The position numbers and the translations under genes were made by a program. Below the pieces are notes generated by a model. That model had not been told where the DNA came from. It saw only the letters and a program-made list of their open reading frames with translations, and ran no database searches. Of a stretch of 36,389 bases of DNA, positions 16,701 through 24,503 are shown piece by piece. Position 1 is the stretch's first letter, and each line of letters opens with the position of its first letter. The DNA comes from Oscillospiraceae bacterium. Lineage in GTDB: Bacteria > Bacillota > Clostridia > Oscillospirales > Oscillospiraceae. The DNA lies in assembly GCA_017465745.1 (NCBI GenBank), contig JAFTVM010000082.1, positions 1-36,389 of the forward strand, in the 5' to 3' direction.

Positions 16701-17522
16701 TTATAGGGAGCGCAGCAGTTCGATCTCCCGGGCATAGCCGGGCAGCTCGTTGGGCGTCTCCAGGATCATGGGTTTGCCGGCCAGCAGCGGGTGACTGACG
16801 ATGGCTGCGAAGGTGCTGACGCCCAGGCTGCCCTGGCCGATGCATTCGTGGCGGTCCTTGTGGCTGGCGAAGGGGTTCTTGGAATCGTTCAGGTGCAGGG
16901 CTTTCAGCCGGTCCAGTCCCACCACAGCGTCGAATTCCGCCAGGACACCATCGAGATCATTGACGATATCATATCCGGCATCATAGACATGGCAGGTATC
17001 CAGACAGACGCCCACATGTTCACTGCCCACGGCGTCAATGATGGCTTTCAGTTCCTCAAATTTGCCGCCGACCTCGCTGCCCTTGCCGGCCATGGTCTCC
17101 AGCAGCACCGTCACCGGATAGCCGGGTTCCAGGGCTTTCCGGAGCGCCTGGGCAATATAGGCAATGCCGGCCTCACTTCCCTGCCCCACATGGCTGCCCG
17201 GGTGGAAATTATAGTACTGGTCCGGCACCGCCGCCATGCGCCGCAGGTCATCCGCCAGCACGTCGGCGGCAAATTCTCTGGCTTCCGCTTCCTTGGTGCA
17301 CAGATTCATGGTGTAGGCACCGTGGGCCACCAGTTTGCCGAACCCCTTGTCCGCCAGGGCCGCCACCGCCCGGGCGGCGTCCGCCGGGTCTTCCTTTTTG
17401 GCCTTGGAACCTCTGGGATTGCGGGTGAAAAAGGCAAAGGTATTGGCACCGATGCCCTCGGCGGTCTTCACCATGCCCATGTAGCCCGCCGACGCGGACA
17501 GGTGGCATCCGATATATCGCAT
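16701..17522 (-). CDS. nfo: Deoxyribonuclease IV (endonuclease IV)
   Basis: A 273-residue AP endonuclease of the Nfo family, cutting 5' to abasic sites in base-excision repair. The TIM-barrel metal ligands are recognisable: GCHLSAS at the N-terminus, LVAHGAYTMNL, NFHPGSH, LLETMAGKG, CLDTCHVYDAGYD, LHLNDSK, RHECIGQG and ILETP. Normal length. ATG at 17522 has AGGAAGTG upstream. First gene of the operon with the FHA-RodA and PbpA genes, a repair gene riding with wall synthesis. Its promoter region overlaps that of the divergent WYL regulator; the best minus-strand -10 is TATGAT (17557 to 17552) with a weak TGGATT -35. Confidence 0.95.
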   Translation of the reverse strand: MRYIGCHLSASAGYMGMVKTAEGIGANTFAFFTRNPRGSKAKKEDPADAARAVAALADKGFGKLVAHGAYTMNLCTKEAEAREFAADVLADDLRRMAAVPDQYYNFHPGSHVGQGSEAGIAYIAQALRKALEPGYPVTVLLETMAGKGSEVGGKFEELKAIIDAVGSEHVGVCLDTCHVYDAGYDIVNDLDGVLAEFDAVVGLDRLKALHLNDSKNPFASHKDRHECIGQGSLGVSTFAAIVSHPLLAGKPMILETPNELPGYAREIELLRSL

Positions 17523-17585
17523 AGAATCACTTCCTGTTCTGTTTTTTCCATATCATATCACAAATATGTGAACAAATCCACCACC

Positions 17586-17615
17586 TTGCCAAAGGGTAAT
17601 GGATTATGGTATAAT
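17586..17615 (+). promoter_or_regulatory. Promoter of the WYL regulator gene
   Basis: TTGCCA at 17586-17591 and TATAAT at 17610-17615, 18-nt spacer, 20 nt before the start codon, so the leader is only about 14 nt. Confidence 0.65.
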
Positions 17616-17635
17616 AGCCGGCAAGAGGTGGTAAC

Positions 17636-18613
17636 ATGCCAAAATCCGACAATCAGAAACTGAAGATCTTCTATATCCTCGATTATCTCGAGCGCAATTC
17701 CCATGCCGACCATCCCGTCCGGGCGGCCCAGCTGATGCAGATGCTGGAAAAGCGTCACAACATCATCTGCGAGCGCAAGACGATCTATTCCGACATCGCA
17801 GCCCTGCAGGATCTGGGGGTAGATATCGTATCCATCCCCGGCAAAAACGGCGGCTATTACATCGCGTCCAGGAATTTCGAACTGCCGGAACTGAAGCTGC
17901 TCATTGACGCCGTCCAATCCTCCCGGTATCTGACGGAGAAGAAGTCCCGGGAACTGATTGAAAAGCTGTGCAACCAGTGCTCCGTCCACGATGCCCGGCT
18001 GGTGCGCCGGGATGTTGTGGTGTCCGGGCGGGTCAAGAGCATGAACGAGTCCATCTATTATAATGTGGACACCATCCAGGAAGCCATTGCCGAAAACCGC
18101 CAGATCACTTTCCGGTATTTCGACTGGGGTCTGGACGGTAGGCGCCGCTACCGCGACCGGGAATATATCGCCAGCCCCTACGGCCTGTGCCAGGACAACG
18201 AAAACTGCTACCTGCTGGCCCTCTCCGAGCGTCACGGTATTACCTCTTACCGGGTGGACCGCATGAGCGATATTGCCGCCCTGGCTTCTCCCCGGATCCC
18301 CTGCCCAGAGCTGACGGGCAAAAAGCTCCAGGAACACGCCGGGCGGCTGTTCCAGATGTACGCGGGCGAGGCGGCGGACGTCAAGCTCCGCTTCCACCGG
18401 AGCCTTGTGAATGTGGTCATCGACCGGTTCGGCACGGACACCATGCTGATCCCCGACGGCGACGAACATTTCGTCTTTACGGTCCGGGTGGCGGTGAGTC
18501 CCATGTTTCTCAGCTGGCTCATCGGCTTCGGCACCAAGGCCAAGGTCATCCATCCGGCCTTCGTTGCAGAAAAATGCCGGGCACTTTGTCTGGAAGCACT
18601 GTCCCAGTATTAA
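17636..18613 (+). CDS. WYL-domain transcriptional regulator
   Basis: A 325-residue cytoplasmic DNA-binding regulator. An N-terminal winged HTH (about residues 8-65, with ERKTIYSDIAALQDLGV as the recognition part) is followed by a WYL domain (about 140-230) and a C-terminal WCX-like extension. The name-giving Trp-Tyr-Leu appears as Cys-Tyr-Leu (NENCYLLALS), while the downstream YRVDRMSDI is conserved. WYL domains bind nucleic acid or small ligands; target unknown. AGAGGTGG precedes the ATG. It is divergent from nfo, so regulation of the nfo operon or of itself is possible but only inferred. Its stop codon overlaps the stop of the convergent lipoprotein gene (TTAA shared). Confidence 0.88.
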   Translation: MPKSDNQKLKIFYILDYLERNSHADHPVRAAQLMQMLEKRHNIICERKTIYSDIAALQDLGVDIVSIPGKNGGYYIASRNFELPELKLLIDAVQSSRYLTEKKSRELIEKLCNQCSVHDARLVRRDVVVSGRVKSMNESIYYNVDTIQEAIAENRQITFRYFDWGLDGRRRYRDREYIASPYGLCQDNENCYLLALSERHGITSYRVDRMSDIAALASPRIPCPELTGKKLQEHAGRLFQMYAGEAADVKLRFHRSLVNVVIDRFGTDTMLIPDGDEHFVFTVRVAVSPMFLSWLIGFGTKAKVIHPAFVAEKCRALCLEALSQY

Positions 18614-19095
18614 CCGATGGTCACGGACTCAAACATCCCGTTCCATATTTCCTGATAATCCCCCGCTTTCTCTTCGGGCGCCATGGCGGTGACGCAGTAG
18701 TGGTAGACCCCATCGCTGAGAATACAGGCTCTGCCCACCTGATCCCCCGTCTCCCCGGCGGATGACCAGACGAAGTCATACCGGTTAAAGCCGGCCGCAG
18801 CTGTTTCCATCACATCCACATCCCCCACACCGAAGCCGCTGAGGGTGCGTACCGTGGCATCCAGGTCGCCCCCGGCCATAGTTTGCACAGCCACTTCAAA
18901 ATCCCTGCAAATGTAGAGCTGTCCCGCCTCCGTCTCCATGACGGGCAGCACCGTCTCCTCCGGCAGTGCCACCCGGATCTGCCGGGGCGTGGCCTGGCTG
19001 AATACCATTTCATCGGAAATGGTCTCGAAGGTTTCTTCCGCGCCGCATCCGGCCAGAACACAGGCCAGCAGCATGATGCAACACATTTTTTTCAA
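18610..19095 (-). CDS. Hypothetical lipoprotein
   Basis: A 161-residue secreted lipoprotein with a short signal peptide and lipobox LAGC (Cys at 17). The mature part is acidic, with a C-terminal region (DGVYHYCVTAMAPEEKAGDYQEIWNGMFESV) typical of small clostridial lipoproteins that adopt a PsbP/LpqN-like fold, though I cannot name a family. Two Cys residues in the mature part could form a disulphide. The ATG is preceded by a run of AGGGGGGATCC. It is divergent from the DUF1294 gene with only 29 nt between starts, and convergent with the WYL gene with a 4-nt overlap at the stops. Confidence 0.7.
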   Translation of the reverse strand: MKKMCCIMLLACVLAGCGAEETFETISDEMVFSQATPRQIRVALPEETVLPVMETEAGQLYICRDFEVAVQTMAGGDLDATVRTLSGFGVGDVDVMETAAAGFNRYDFVWSSAGETGDQVGRACILSDGVYHYCVTAMAPEEKAGDYQEIWNGMFESVTIG

Positions 19096-19124
19096 AAGGA
19101 TCCCCCCTGAAAGGAACTGAAATC

Positions 19125-19391
19125 ATGGATATTTTTCTGTCGTACCTCACCATAATCAATGCCATCGGGTTTTCGTTTATGCTTGTGGACAAGCGCCGGG
19201 CTCAGAAAAAGCGCTGGCGCATCCCGGAATCGACCCTCATCGGCATCGCCGTCATCGGCGGCAGTGCAGGTACGCTGCTGGGGATGTACACCTTCCGCCA
19301 CAAGACCAGGCATATCAAATTCACCATCGGTGTCCCGGTGATCCTTGCCCTGCAGCTGGCGCTGGCCGCCGCCATCTTCATTGCCGCGTAA
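19125..19391 (+). CDS. DUF1294 family membrane protein
   Basis: An 88-residue membrane protein of the DUF1294 family: an N-terminal helix, the conserved DKRRAQKKRWRIPESTL and GGSAGTLLGMYTFRHKTRH segments with the basic loop, then a second and third hydrophobic helix. Complete by family length. Function unknown; the family is sometimes found fused to cold-shock domains. GAAAGGAACTG precedes the ATG. Ends at a strong bidirectional terminator. Confidence 0.88.
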   Translation: MDIFLSYLTIINAIGFSFMLVDKRRAQKKRWRIPESTLIGIAVIGGSAGTLLGMYTFRHKTRHIKFTIGVPVILALQLALAAAIFIAA

Positions 19392-19396
19392 CGGGA

Positions 19397-19424
19397 AAAA
19401 CCCGCAGCGAAAGCTGCGGGTTTT
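19397..19424. terminator. Bidirectional terminator
   Basis: Perfect 12-bp stem (19397-19408 with 19413-19424) with a GAAA tetraloop and T-rich tail. It separates the convergent DUF1294 and CPBP genes. Confidence 0.9.
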
Positions 19425-19428
19425 GTAT

Positions 19429-20397
19429 TTACAGCGGTGTGATCAGCGCAAAGCAGGTGGCAATGGTGCTGATGACCATAACCACCGTGAATGTGATCAC
19501 GCCTGCGGAAGAGAAGAAACAACGGACATAGGTGGGCCCCATGGCATTGCCATGGCTCCAGGCCCGGATCTCCCGGCGCTTGCGGATCAGGGTCACGATG
19601 GCGCCGATAACGCTGATAATCAGGATGCCCCAGATGACAAGGGCGGCACCGGTTTCCCCCATGCCGGAGGTCAGCCGGGTCAGCATGTCGCCCAGCACCA
19701 GGTTGTTGATCATGTGCAGCACCATGGCCCAGGCGATGGAATACTCCGACGCCACGTAGCCCAGCACCAGACCCACCAGAAACGCAAAGGGTGTCTGGAG
19801 AATATTGCCGTGCATCATGCCAAAGAGGAACGCGGAGCCAAGGATGGCGATTTTTTTGCCATAGGGCATCAGAGTACGCTGGATCAGGCCACGGAACAGC
19901 AGTTCCTCGGTGACAGGCGCCAGCAGCCCCATATACAGGAACATGCTGAAGCTGTCAGAACCGGCGGACATCGCCTCCAGTCCTTCCATCATGGTCAGCC
20001 CCATTCCGTTGAGCGTCACCTCCAGACTGATGGTGTAAAGCTGATACAAAAACTGGGCGCTGAGGAAAACAGCCAGGATCCCCCAGAAGGCGCCTGCCTT
20101 CATGGGCTTTCCCTTTTTCCAGATCTCCTCATTCCAGTACCGGGGCTTCTTCCAGGCCAGCAGAATGATGATGCCCACCGCAGCCGATACGAAATAGCCC
20201 CAGGCGCTGGAGGCGGCGGCCATGGCGGCGCCCATAATACTGCCATAATCGAAACCGTCCGCATTGAGAGCGGCCATCATGCCGATGATCATTTCTGCGA
20301 TCATGGTCACCACAACACAGACCATCATGATCAGATTATAGATCAGCGCGGTCCAGCCGGCGACGCCCAGGGCTTTGCGGAGTTGTTTGCGGTCCAT
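19429..20397 (-). CDS. CPBP family intramembrane glutamic endopeptidase
   Basis: A 322-residue polytopic membrane protein of the CAAX protease/bacteriocin-processing (CPBP, Abi) family. Active-site motifs are intact: EELLFRG (Glu 164-165, Arg 169), FLFGMMHGN (His 196) and HMINN (His 228). Predicted eight helices. Such proteins cleave membrane peptides, or give immunity to self-made bacteriocins, but no bacteriocin gene is nearby. The ATG at 20397 lies 7 nt after GGAGG; the frame extends upstream without a ribosome site. It starts 2 nt after the stop of the FAD dehydrogenase gene and is the third gene of that operon. Confidence 0.88.
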   Translation of the reverse strand: MDRKQLRKALGVAGWTALIYNLIMMVCVVVTMIAEMIIGMMAALNADGFDYGSIMGAAMAAASSAWGYFVSAAVGIIILLAWKKPRYWNEEIWKKGKPMKAGAFWGILAVFLSAQFLYQLYTISLEVTLNGMGLTMMEGLEAMSAGSDSFSMFLYMGLLAPVTEELLFRGLIQRTLMPYGKKIAILGSAFLFGMMHGNILQTPFAFLVGLVLGYVASEYSIAWAMVLHMINNLVLGDMLTRLTSGMGETGAALVIWGILIISVIGAIVTLIRKRREIRAWSHGNAMGPTYVRCFFSSAGVITFTVVMVISTIATCFALITPL

Positions 20398-20399
20398 GG

Positions 20400-21983
20400 T
20401 CACGCCTCCTTCAACGCAGCGATGACTGCCTCGGCACACTGGATGCCGTCAACGGCGGCGGACATGATGCCGCCGGCATAGCCCGCGCCCTCACCTGCCG
20501 GATACAGGCCGGAAAGGCCCGTAGACTGTCGGTCGTCGTCCCGGATGATGCGCACGGGCGAGGAGCTTCTGGTCTCCGGCGCGGTGAGCACCGCGTCGGG
20601 ATGGCTGAAGCCCGCCAGGTTCCGTTCCAGCCGGGGCAGGGCTTCTTTCAGGCTGCGGGTGATCTTTTCCGGCAGCACGCTGTTCAGATCGCACCAGGTC
20701 ACGCCGGGGCGATAGGTGGGCTGCACCGTTCCGGCTCCGTCGCTGGGTCTGCCTGCCAGGAAGTCGCCCACCCTCTGGGCGGGGGCCCGGTAGGATCCGC
20801 TGACACGGTAGGCCGCTTCCTCGATCTCCCGCTGCCAGCGCATGCCGCCGAGATTGCCCTCGTAGGGGAAATCCTTGGGGTTCAGGGACACCAGCAGCGC
20901 AGCGTTGGCGTTTTCGCCGTCCCGGTCGGCGTAGCTCATGCCGTTGGTGACTACTCTTCCCTCCTCGGAGGCGGCGGCCACAACATAACCGCCGGGACAC
21001 ATGCAGAAGGTGTAGACAGTGCTGTCTTCCAGGTGTTTCACCAGCTTGTAGTCGGCAGGAGGCAGCACCGGATCAACACGGCCGTACTGCGCAGCGTCAA
21101 TGGTGGTCTGAGGGTGCTCAATGCGCACACCCATGGCAAAGGGCTTGGGCTCCATGGGAAGCCCCGTGTGATCCAGCATCTCAAAGGTATCCCGGGCGCT
21201 GTGGCCAATGGCCAGGATCGCATGATCGCATTCAATCAGCTCACCGCCCTCCAGCTCCAGGCCGGTGAGCTTTCCATCCTCACTGCGGAGGCCCACCACC
21301 TGGGCATTGAAGCGGACTTCACCGCCCAGGGCAATAACGGCGTGGCGCAGGTTCTGCACCACCGTCAGCAGCACATCGGTGCCCACATGGGGCTTGGCAT
21401 CATAGAGGATGTTCTCTCTTGCACCGAATTTGACAAACTGCTCCAGGATCCAGCCGATGCGGGGATTGTTGACGCCGGTGTTCAGCTTGCCGTCGGAGAA
21501 GGTTCCCGCGCCGCCCTCGCCGAACTGCACATTGCTTCGGGGATCCAGCTCCCCGGTGGCAAAGAAATGCTCGACCTTCGCATTGCGGCTGGCGGCGTCC
21601 TCGCCCCGCTCCAGCACGATGGGCTTCAGGCCCGCTCTCGCCAGGATCAGGGCAGCGAACATACCGGCGGGGCCGAAGCCCACCACCACGGGCCGCTTTT
21701 GGGGAGTGACATTGCATTTGGGCACTTTGTAATAGGAAATGGGGGCAACGGAGGCTTTCTTGCAGCCGGACTTGCGGATCAGCTTCTCCTCGTTGCCGTC
21801 CACCATCACATCGATGGTATAGATGATCCTGATATCCGGCTTCTTCCGGGCATCCACGCTGCGCTTGACGATCTTCAACCCCCGGATCTTGGAGGCGGAC
21901 AGCCGCAGCAGCTGGGCCGCCTCGAACTGGAGCTGACTGACGTTGTGCTCCGGCGGCAGGGCAATATCTCGAATTCTTATCAT
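20400..21983 (-). CDS. FAD-dependent dehydrogenase (COG2509-type)
   Basis: A 527-residue flavoprotein. After an N-terminal alpha/beta domain of about 85 residues comes the dinucleotide-binding VVGFGPAGMFAALILARAG, then LERG, the FSDGKLNTG segment, AIGHSARDTFEML, the conserved CPGGYVV, and a C-terminal FAD-binding GLYPAGEGAGYAGGIMSAAVDG. This matches uncharacterised dehydrogenases of COG2509, common in Clostridia; the substrate is unknown. It begins 3 nt after the stop of a second flavoprotein gene of the COG2081 family, and both genes are commonly kept together, so they may act on related substrates. A run of basic residues in the N-terminal domain (KIVKRSVDARKKPD) is typical of the family. 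Confidence 0.88.
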   Translation of the reverse strand: MIRIRDIALPPEHNVSQLQFEAAQLLRLSASKIRGLKIVKRSVDARKKPDIRIIYTIDVMVDGNEEKLIRKSGCKKASVAPISYYKVPKCNVTPQKRPVVVGFGPAGMFAALILARAGLKPIVLERGEDAASRNAKVEHFFATGELDPRSNVQFGEGGAGTFSDGKLNTGVNNPRIGWILEQFVKFGARENILYDAKPHVGTDVLLTVVQNLRHAVIALGGEVRFNAQVVGLRSEDGKLTGLELEGGELIECDHAILAIGHSARDTFEMLDHTGLPMEPKPFAMGVRIEHPQTTIDAAQYGRVDPVLPPADYKLVKHLEDSTVYTFCMCPGGYVVAAASEEGRVVTNGMSYADRDGENANAALLVSLNPKDFPYEGNLGGMRWQREIEEAAYRVSGSYRAPAQRVGDFLAGRPSDGAGTVQPTYRPGVTWCDLNSVLPEKITRSLKEALPRLERNLAGFSHPDAVLTAPETRSSSPVRIIRDDDRQSTGLSGLYPAGEGAGYAGGIMSAAVDGIQCAEAVIAALKEA

Positions 21984-21986
21984 GGT

Positions 21987-23195
21987 TTATTCCTCCCGGG
22001 CATGCTCGCCTGCCAGACGGCCGGAGCTCCATGCCCATTGCAGATTGTAGCCGCCGCAGTCCCCGTCGATGTCCAGTACCTCGCCGCAGGCGTAGAGGCC
22101 GGGAACCCTGCGGCTTTCCATGGTCTCGGGGTCAAATTCGGCCGTGACGATACCGCCGGCGGTGACCTGGGCACTGTCCATGCCCAACGGCTCCGTCAAG
22201 GGTACTTCAAAGCCCTTGACTGCGCCGCAGACGGTGGAAATATCCAGATCGCTCAGATTCCGGATGGGCTTCTGACCCTTGATGCCCACAGCGGCGGTAA
22301 GTACCCGCCCCAGGCGGTTGTGGAGAATACCGGTGAGCAAGTCTTCCGACATCCAGTGCGTGGTACGGCGGCGGGTCAGTTCGGTTTTCAGGGTTTCTTC
22401 TTCCATATCGGGCAGCAGATCCAGTCGGCACACCCAATCTCCCCCGCTCTGGCAGGCGTCCCGGGAGATCTCGAACATGACGGGGCCGGACAGGCCGTGC
22501 TCCGTAAACTGGATCTCCCCCGTACTTTCACTGTGAAGATTTCCATTGTGATAGATGGCCGCATGGCAGTTTGCCCGGACACCCTTGAGCGACGCCGTAC
22601 CGCCCCAGGCGGCTTTCAGCTGCACCAGGGTGGGCCGGAGCTTTGTGCAGCGGTGGCCAAGGCTGCGCAGGATCTTGTAGCCGGACATGGAGCCGCCCAG
22701 CTTGGTACCCGCCAGGCCGCCTGCGGCCACGATGAGCCTGTCCACAAAAATCGCCTCGCCGTTTCCGTCGATGCGGAAGCCAGTGTCGGCTTTCTTCACC
22801 CTATCCACTTCAAATCCGGTGATCAGCCGGATATTGGGCTTCTCCAGGGCGAACCGCAGCACATCCAGCACGGAATTTGCCTGGTCGGAATAGGGGTACA
22901 CCCGGCCGGAGGGCTCGGCAACCGTATAAAGCCCCAGTTGAGAGAACCAGTTCAGGGTTTCTTCAGGGCCGAATCGATTCAGGGCAAAGTCGGCAAAGGA
23001 TGCGTCATCGCCGTGGTAGCCGCCCTCGCCGGCATGGAGATTGGTCAAATTACAGCGACCGTTGCCCGTCGCCTGGAGCTTCCGTCCCACCCGGGCCTGC
23101 CGCTCCAGCAGCAGGACGTGGACGTCCGGGTTCTCCGCCGCCGTCAGCGCTGCTGCCATGCCCGACGCACCGGCGCCAATGATTCCGATTACCAT
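21987..23195 (-). CDS. NAD(P)/FAD-dependent oxidoreductase (HI0933/BaiN-type, COG2081)
   Basis: A 402-residue flavoprotein of the HI0933 family. N-terminal Rossmann motif GIIGAGASGMAAAL, the family mark VGRKLQATGNGRCNLTN (about residues 36-52), YPYSDQANSVLDVL, and the C-terminal GLYACGEVLDIDGDCGGYNLQWAWSSG. Relatives include BaiN, reported in bile-acid dehydroxylating clostridia; that does not establish the reaction here. ATG with GGAAGGG upstream. First gene of a three-gene operon (this, COG2509 flavoprotein, CPBP protease). Its promoter lies beyond a 111-bp palindromic repeat, so the message probably carries that repeat in its leader. Confidence 0.88.
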   Translation of the reverse strand: MVIGIIGAGASGMAAALTAAENPDVHVLLLERQARVGRKLQATGNGRCNLTNLHAGEGGYHGDDASFADFALNRFGPEETLNWFSQLGLYTVAEPSGRVYPYSDQANSVLDVLRFALEKPNIRLITGFEVDRVKKADTGFRIDGNGEAIFVDRLIVAAGGLAGTKLGGSMSGYKILRSLGHRCTKLRPTLVQLKAAWGGTASLKGVRANCHAAIYHNGNLHSESTGEIQFTEHGLSGPVMFEISRDACQSGGDWVCRLDLLPDMEEETLKTELTRRRTTHWMSEDLLTGILHNRLGRVLTAAVGIKGQKPIRNLSDLDISTVCGAVKGFEVPLTEPLGMDSAQVTAGGIVTAEFDPETMESRRVPGLYACGEVLDIDGDCGGYNLQWAWSSGRLAGEHAREE

Positions 23196-23214
23196 AGTTG
23201 TGTCCCTTCCTTCA

Positions 23215-23325
23215 TGTCATTCAGAGCCGGTGCTCACACCGGCGTGGGAATCCCCTCCGCTTTCAGACAAGCCCCTCATACGATGAGGATTGCCACACCC
23301 GTCTGCGGACTGGTTCACAATGACA
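23215..23325. repeat. Palindromic intergenic repeat, diverged copy
   Basis: Begins TGTCATT and ends AATGACA, with an internal GTGGGAATCCCC facing GGATTGCCAC and short dyads next to each end. It matches the layout of the copy at 29307-29407 but with several substitutions. No reading frame. It sits in the gap between divergent genes, inside the predicted leader of the COG2081 operon. Confidence 0.7.
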
Positions 23326-23345
23326 CAGAATTTTCATTTTCTCAT

Positions 23346-23374
23346 ATTATACTCGACAAATCCCGTTTCCACAA
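23346..23374 (-). promoter_or_regulatory. Promoter of the COG2081-COG2509-CPBP operon
   Basis: Minus-strand TTGTGG (23374 to 23369), 17-nt spacer, TATAAT (23351 to 23346). The predicted message would have about 145 nt of leader including the whole palindromic repeat. Confidence 0.6.
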
Positions 23375-23385
23375 GAAAAACTTAG

Positions 23386-23413
23386 TTGCATTCCCGGGAA
23401 GTTATGATATAAT
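23386..23413 (+). promoter_or_regulatory. Promoter of the S4-domain gene
   Basis: TTGCAT at 23386-23391 and TATAAT at 23408-23413 with a 16-nt spacer. The predicted start is around 23420, only about 10 nt before the ATG at 23430. Confidence 0.6.
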
Positions 23414-23429
23414 GCCATTTGGTGATCAT

Positions 23430-24215
23430 ATGGAACGCAGGAATATCGAAAAAATTGCAAAAAATTCCGAGGACCGGCTGCTGCTGGCCAAGCTCTGGGA
23501 TAAAATAAACGCCGGCATCCGCCGCAGCATTCCCGCCAACACCTGTTTCCTCTCCCCCCGGGAGCTGGAGATGGCCCGGTTCCTTTTCGGAGACGAGCCG
23601 GGGCTGTGTGCCTTCGGCGGCTATGGCGACGCGGAGCGGAAAATGCTGTGCTACCTGCCCGACTATCTGGAAGCGGACAGCCTGTACGAAGACGACAGCC
23701 CTCTGGTGTGCCTGCGGGCCGAATTCTTCGAGGGCGACGCACCCAGCCACCGGGATTTTCTCGGCGCCCTGATGGGCAGCGGCATCGCCCGGGAATCCGT
23801 GGGCGATATCTGCGTGGGTAAGGGCAGCTGCGATTTCTTCGTCACCGCGGAGATCGCGCCCTATGTGATCCAGAATTTTCTTTCCGCCGGACGCACCCGG
23901 CTGCATCTGAAGCAGGTGCCTTTGAAGGATGCGCAGATCCCGGAGCCGGAAGTCAAGGAGATCAAGGATACCCTGGCGTCATTGCGGCTGGACAGCGTCA
24001 TCTCCTCGGGCTTCCGCATCGGCAGGAGCCTGGCTGCCCAGTATGTCACCGCCGGAAAGGCCGCCATCGACGGCCTGCCCTGTGAAAAGCCCGACAAGGC
24101 CATTTCCGAGGGCGCGAAGGTCTCCGTTCGGGGGCTTGGCAAGATCAAGCTGCACCATGTGGGCGGCAATACGAAAAAAGGCAGAATCTCGGTGGTGATC
24201 CACCGTTATGTGTGA
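23430..24215 (+). CDS. YlmH-like S4 RNA-binding protein
   Basis: A 261-residue protein close to the YlmH family in length and layout: an N-terminal domain of about 170 residues, then an S4 RNA-binding domain at about 185-255 (LRLDSVISSGFRIGRSLAAQYV, KAAIDG, then VSVRGLGKIKL). YlmH proteins bind ribosomes or tRNA and help rescue stalled peptidyl-tRNA. The ATG at 23430 is chosen because the upstream in-frame ATG (23412) lies within the -10 box; the resulting leader is about 10 nt with only a weak GGTGAT site. The long open frame upstream is antisense to the oxidoreductase genes and not real. Followed by a UPF0291 gene after 10 nt. Confidence 0.82.
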   Translation: MERRNIEKIAKNSEDRLLLAKLWDKINAGIRRSIPANTCFLSPRELEMARFLFGDEPGLCAFGGYGDAERKMLCYLPDYLEADSLYEDDSPLVCLRAEFFEGDAPSHRDFLGALMGSGIARESVGDICVGKGSCDFFVTAEIAPYVIQNFLSAGRTRLHLKQVPLKDAQIPEPEVKEIKDTLASLRLDSVISSGFRIGRSLAAQYVTAGKAAIDGLPCEKPDKAISEGAKVSVRGLGKIKLHHVGGNTKKGRISVVIHRYV

Positions 24216-24225
24216 GGTAACAACT

Positions 24226-24429
24226 ATGAACATGGATGAAGTCATCAAGCGGATCAATGAACTGGCCGCCAAGAACAAGGCAGAGGGCCTGACCGAAGCA
24301 GAGCTGGAGGAGCGCGCCAAGCTGCGCCGTATCTACATCGATTCCGTCACAGGCAATCTGAAGAACAGTCTGGAGCACACCACCATCGTCTATCCCGACG
24401 GCTCCAAAAAGAAGGTCACCCACAAGTGA
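24226..24429 (+). CDS. UPF0291/DUF896 family protein
   Basis: A 67-residue cytoplasmic protein of the UPF0291 (DUF896, YnzC-like) family. The whole length matches: helical hairpin ELAAKNKAEGLTEAELEERAKLR, then IDSVTGNLKNSLEHT and the basic C-terminus SKKKVTHK. Bacillus YnzC is small and linked to the SOS-regulated yneA operon; role still unclear. GAGGTAA lies 7 nt upstream of the ATG at 24226. Cotranscribed with the S4 protein gene and followed by a terminator. Confidence 0.92.
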   Translation: MNMDEVIKRINELAAKNKAEGLTEAELEERAKLRRIYIDSVTGNLKNSLEHTTIVYPDGSKKKVTHK

Positions 24430-24436
24430 TTCACGC

Positions 24437-24475
24437 CCCCGGTTGCACGAACATGTGCAACCGGGGCTTCTTTTT
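24437..24475 (+). terminator. Terminator after the UPF0291 gene
   Basis: Perfect 12-bp stem (24437-24448 with 24455-24466), GAACAT loop and C-TTC-TTTTT tail. The amidase ribosome site begins only 12 nt after the tail and no promoter is obvious between, so the amidase-holin pair may depend on readthrough. Confidence 0.85.
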
Positions 24476-24503
24476 CCCCCTTGGGCGAAAGGAGATGGAT
24501 TAT

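Noticed and set aside
20601-23429. Very long plus-strand open frame (part of a 1204-codon frame)
   Set aside because: It is antisense to two clear flavoprotein genes and has low-complexity, Gly/His/Gln-rich shadow composition. Only its last 262 codons, the S4-domain gene with its own promoter, are real.
24437-24466. GGTTGCAC/GTGCAACC as a member of the dyad family
   Set aside because: The half-sites are in the opposite orientation and the context is a classic terminator with a U tract.
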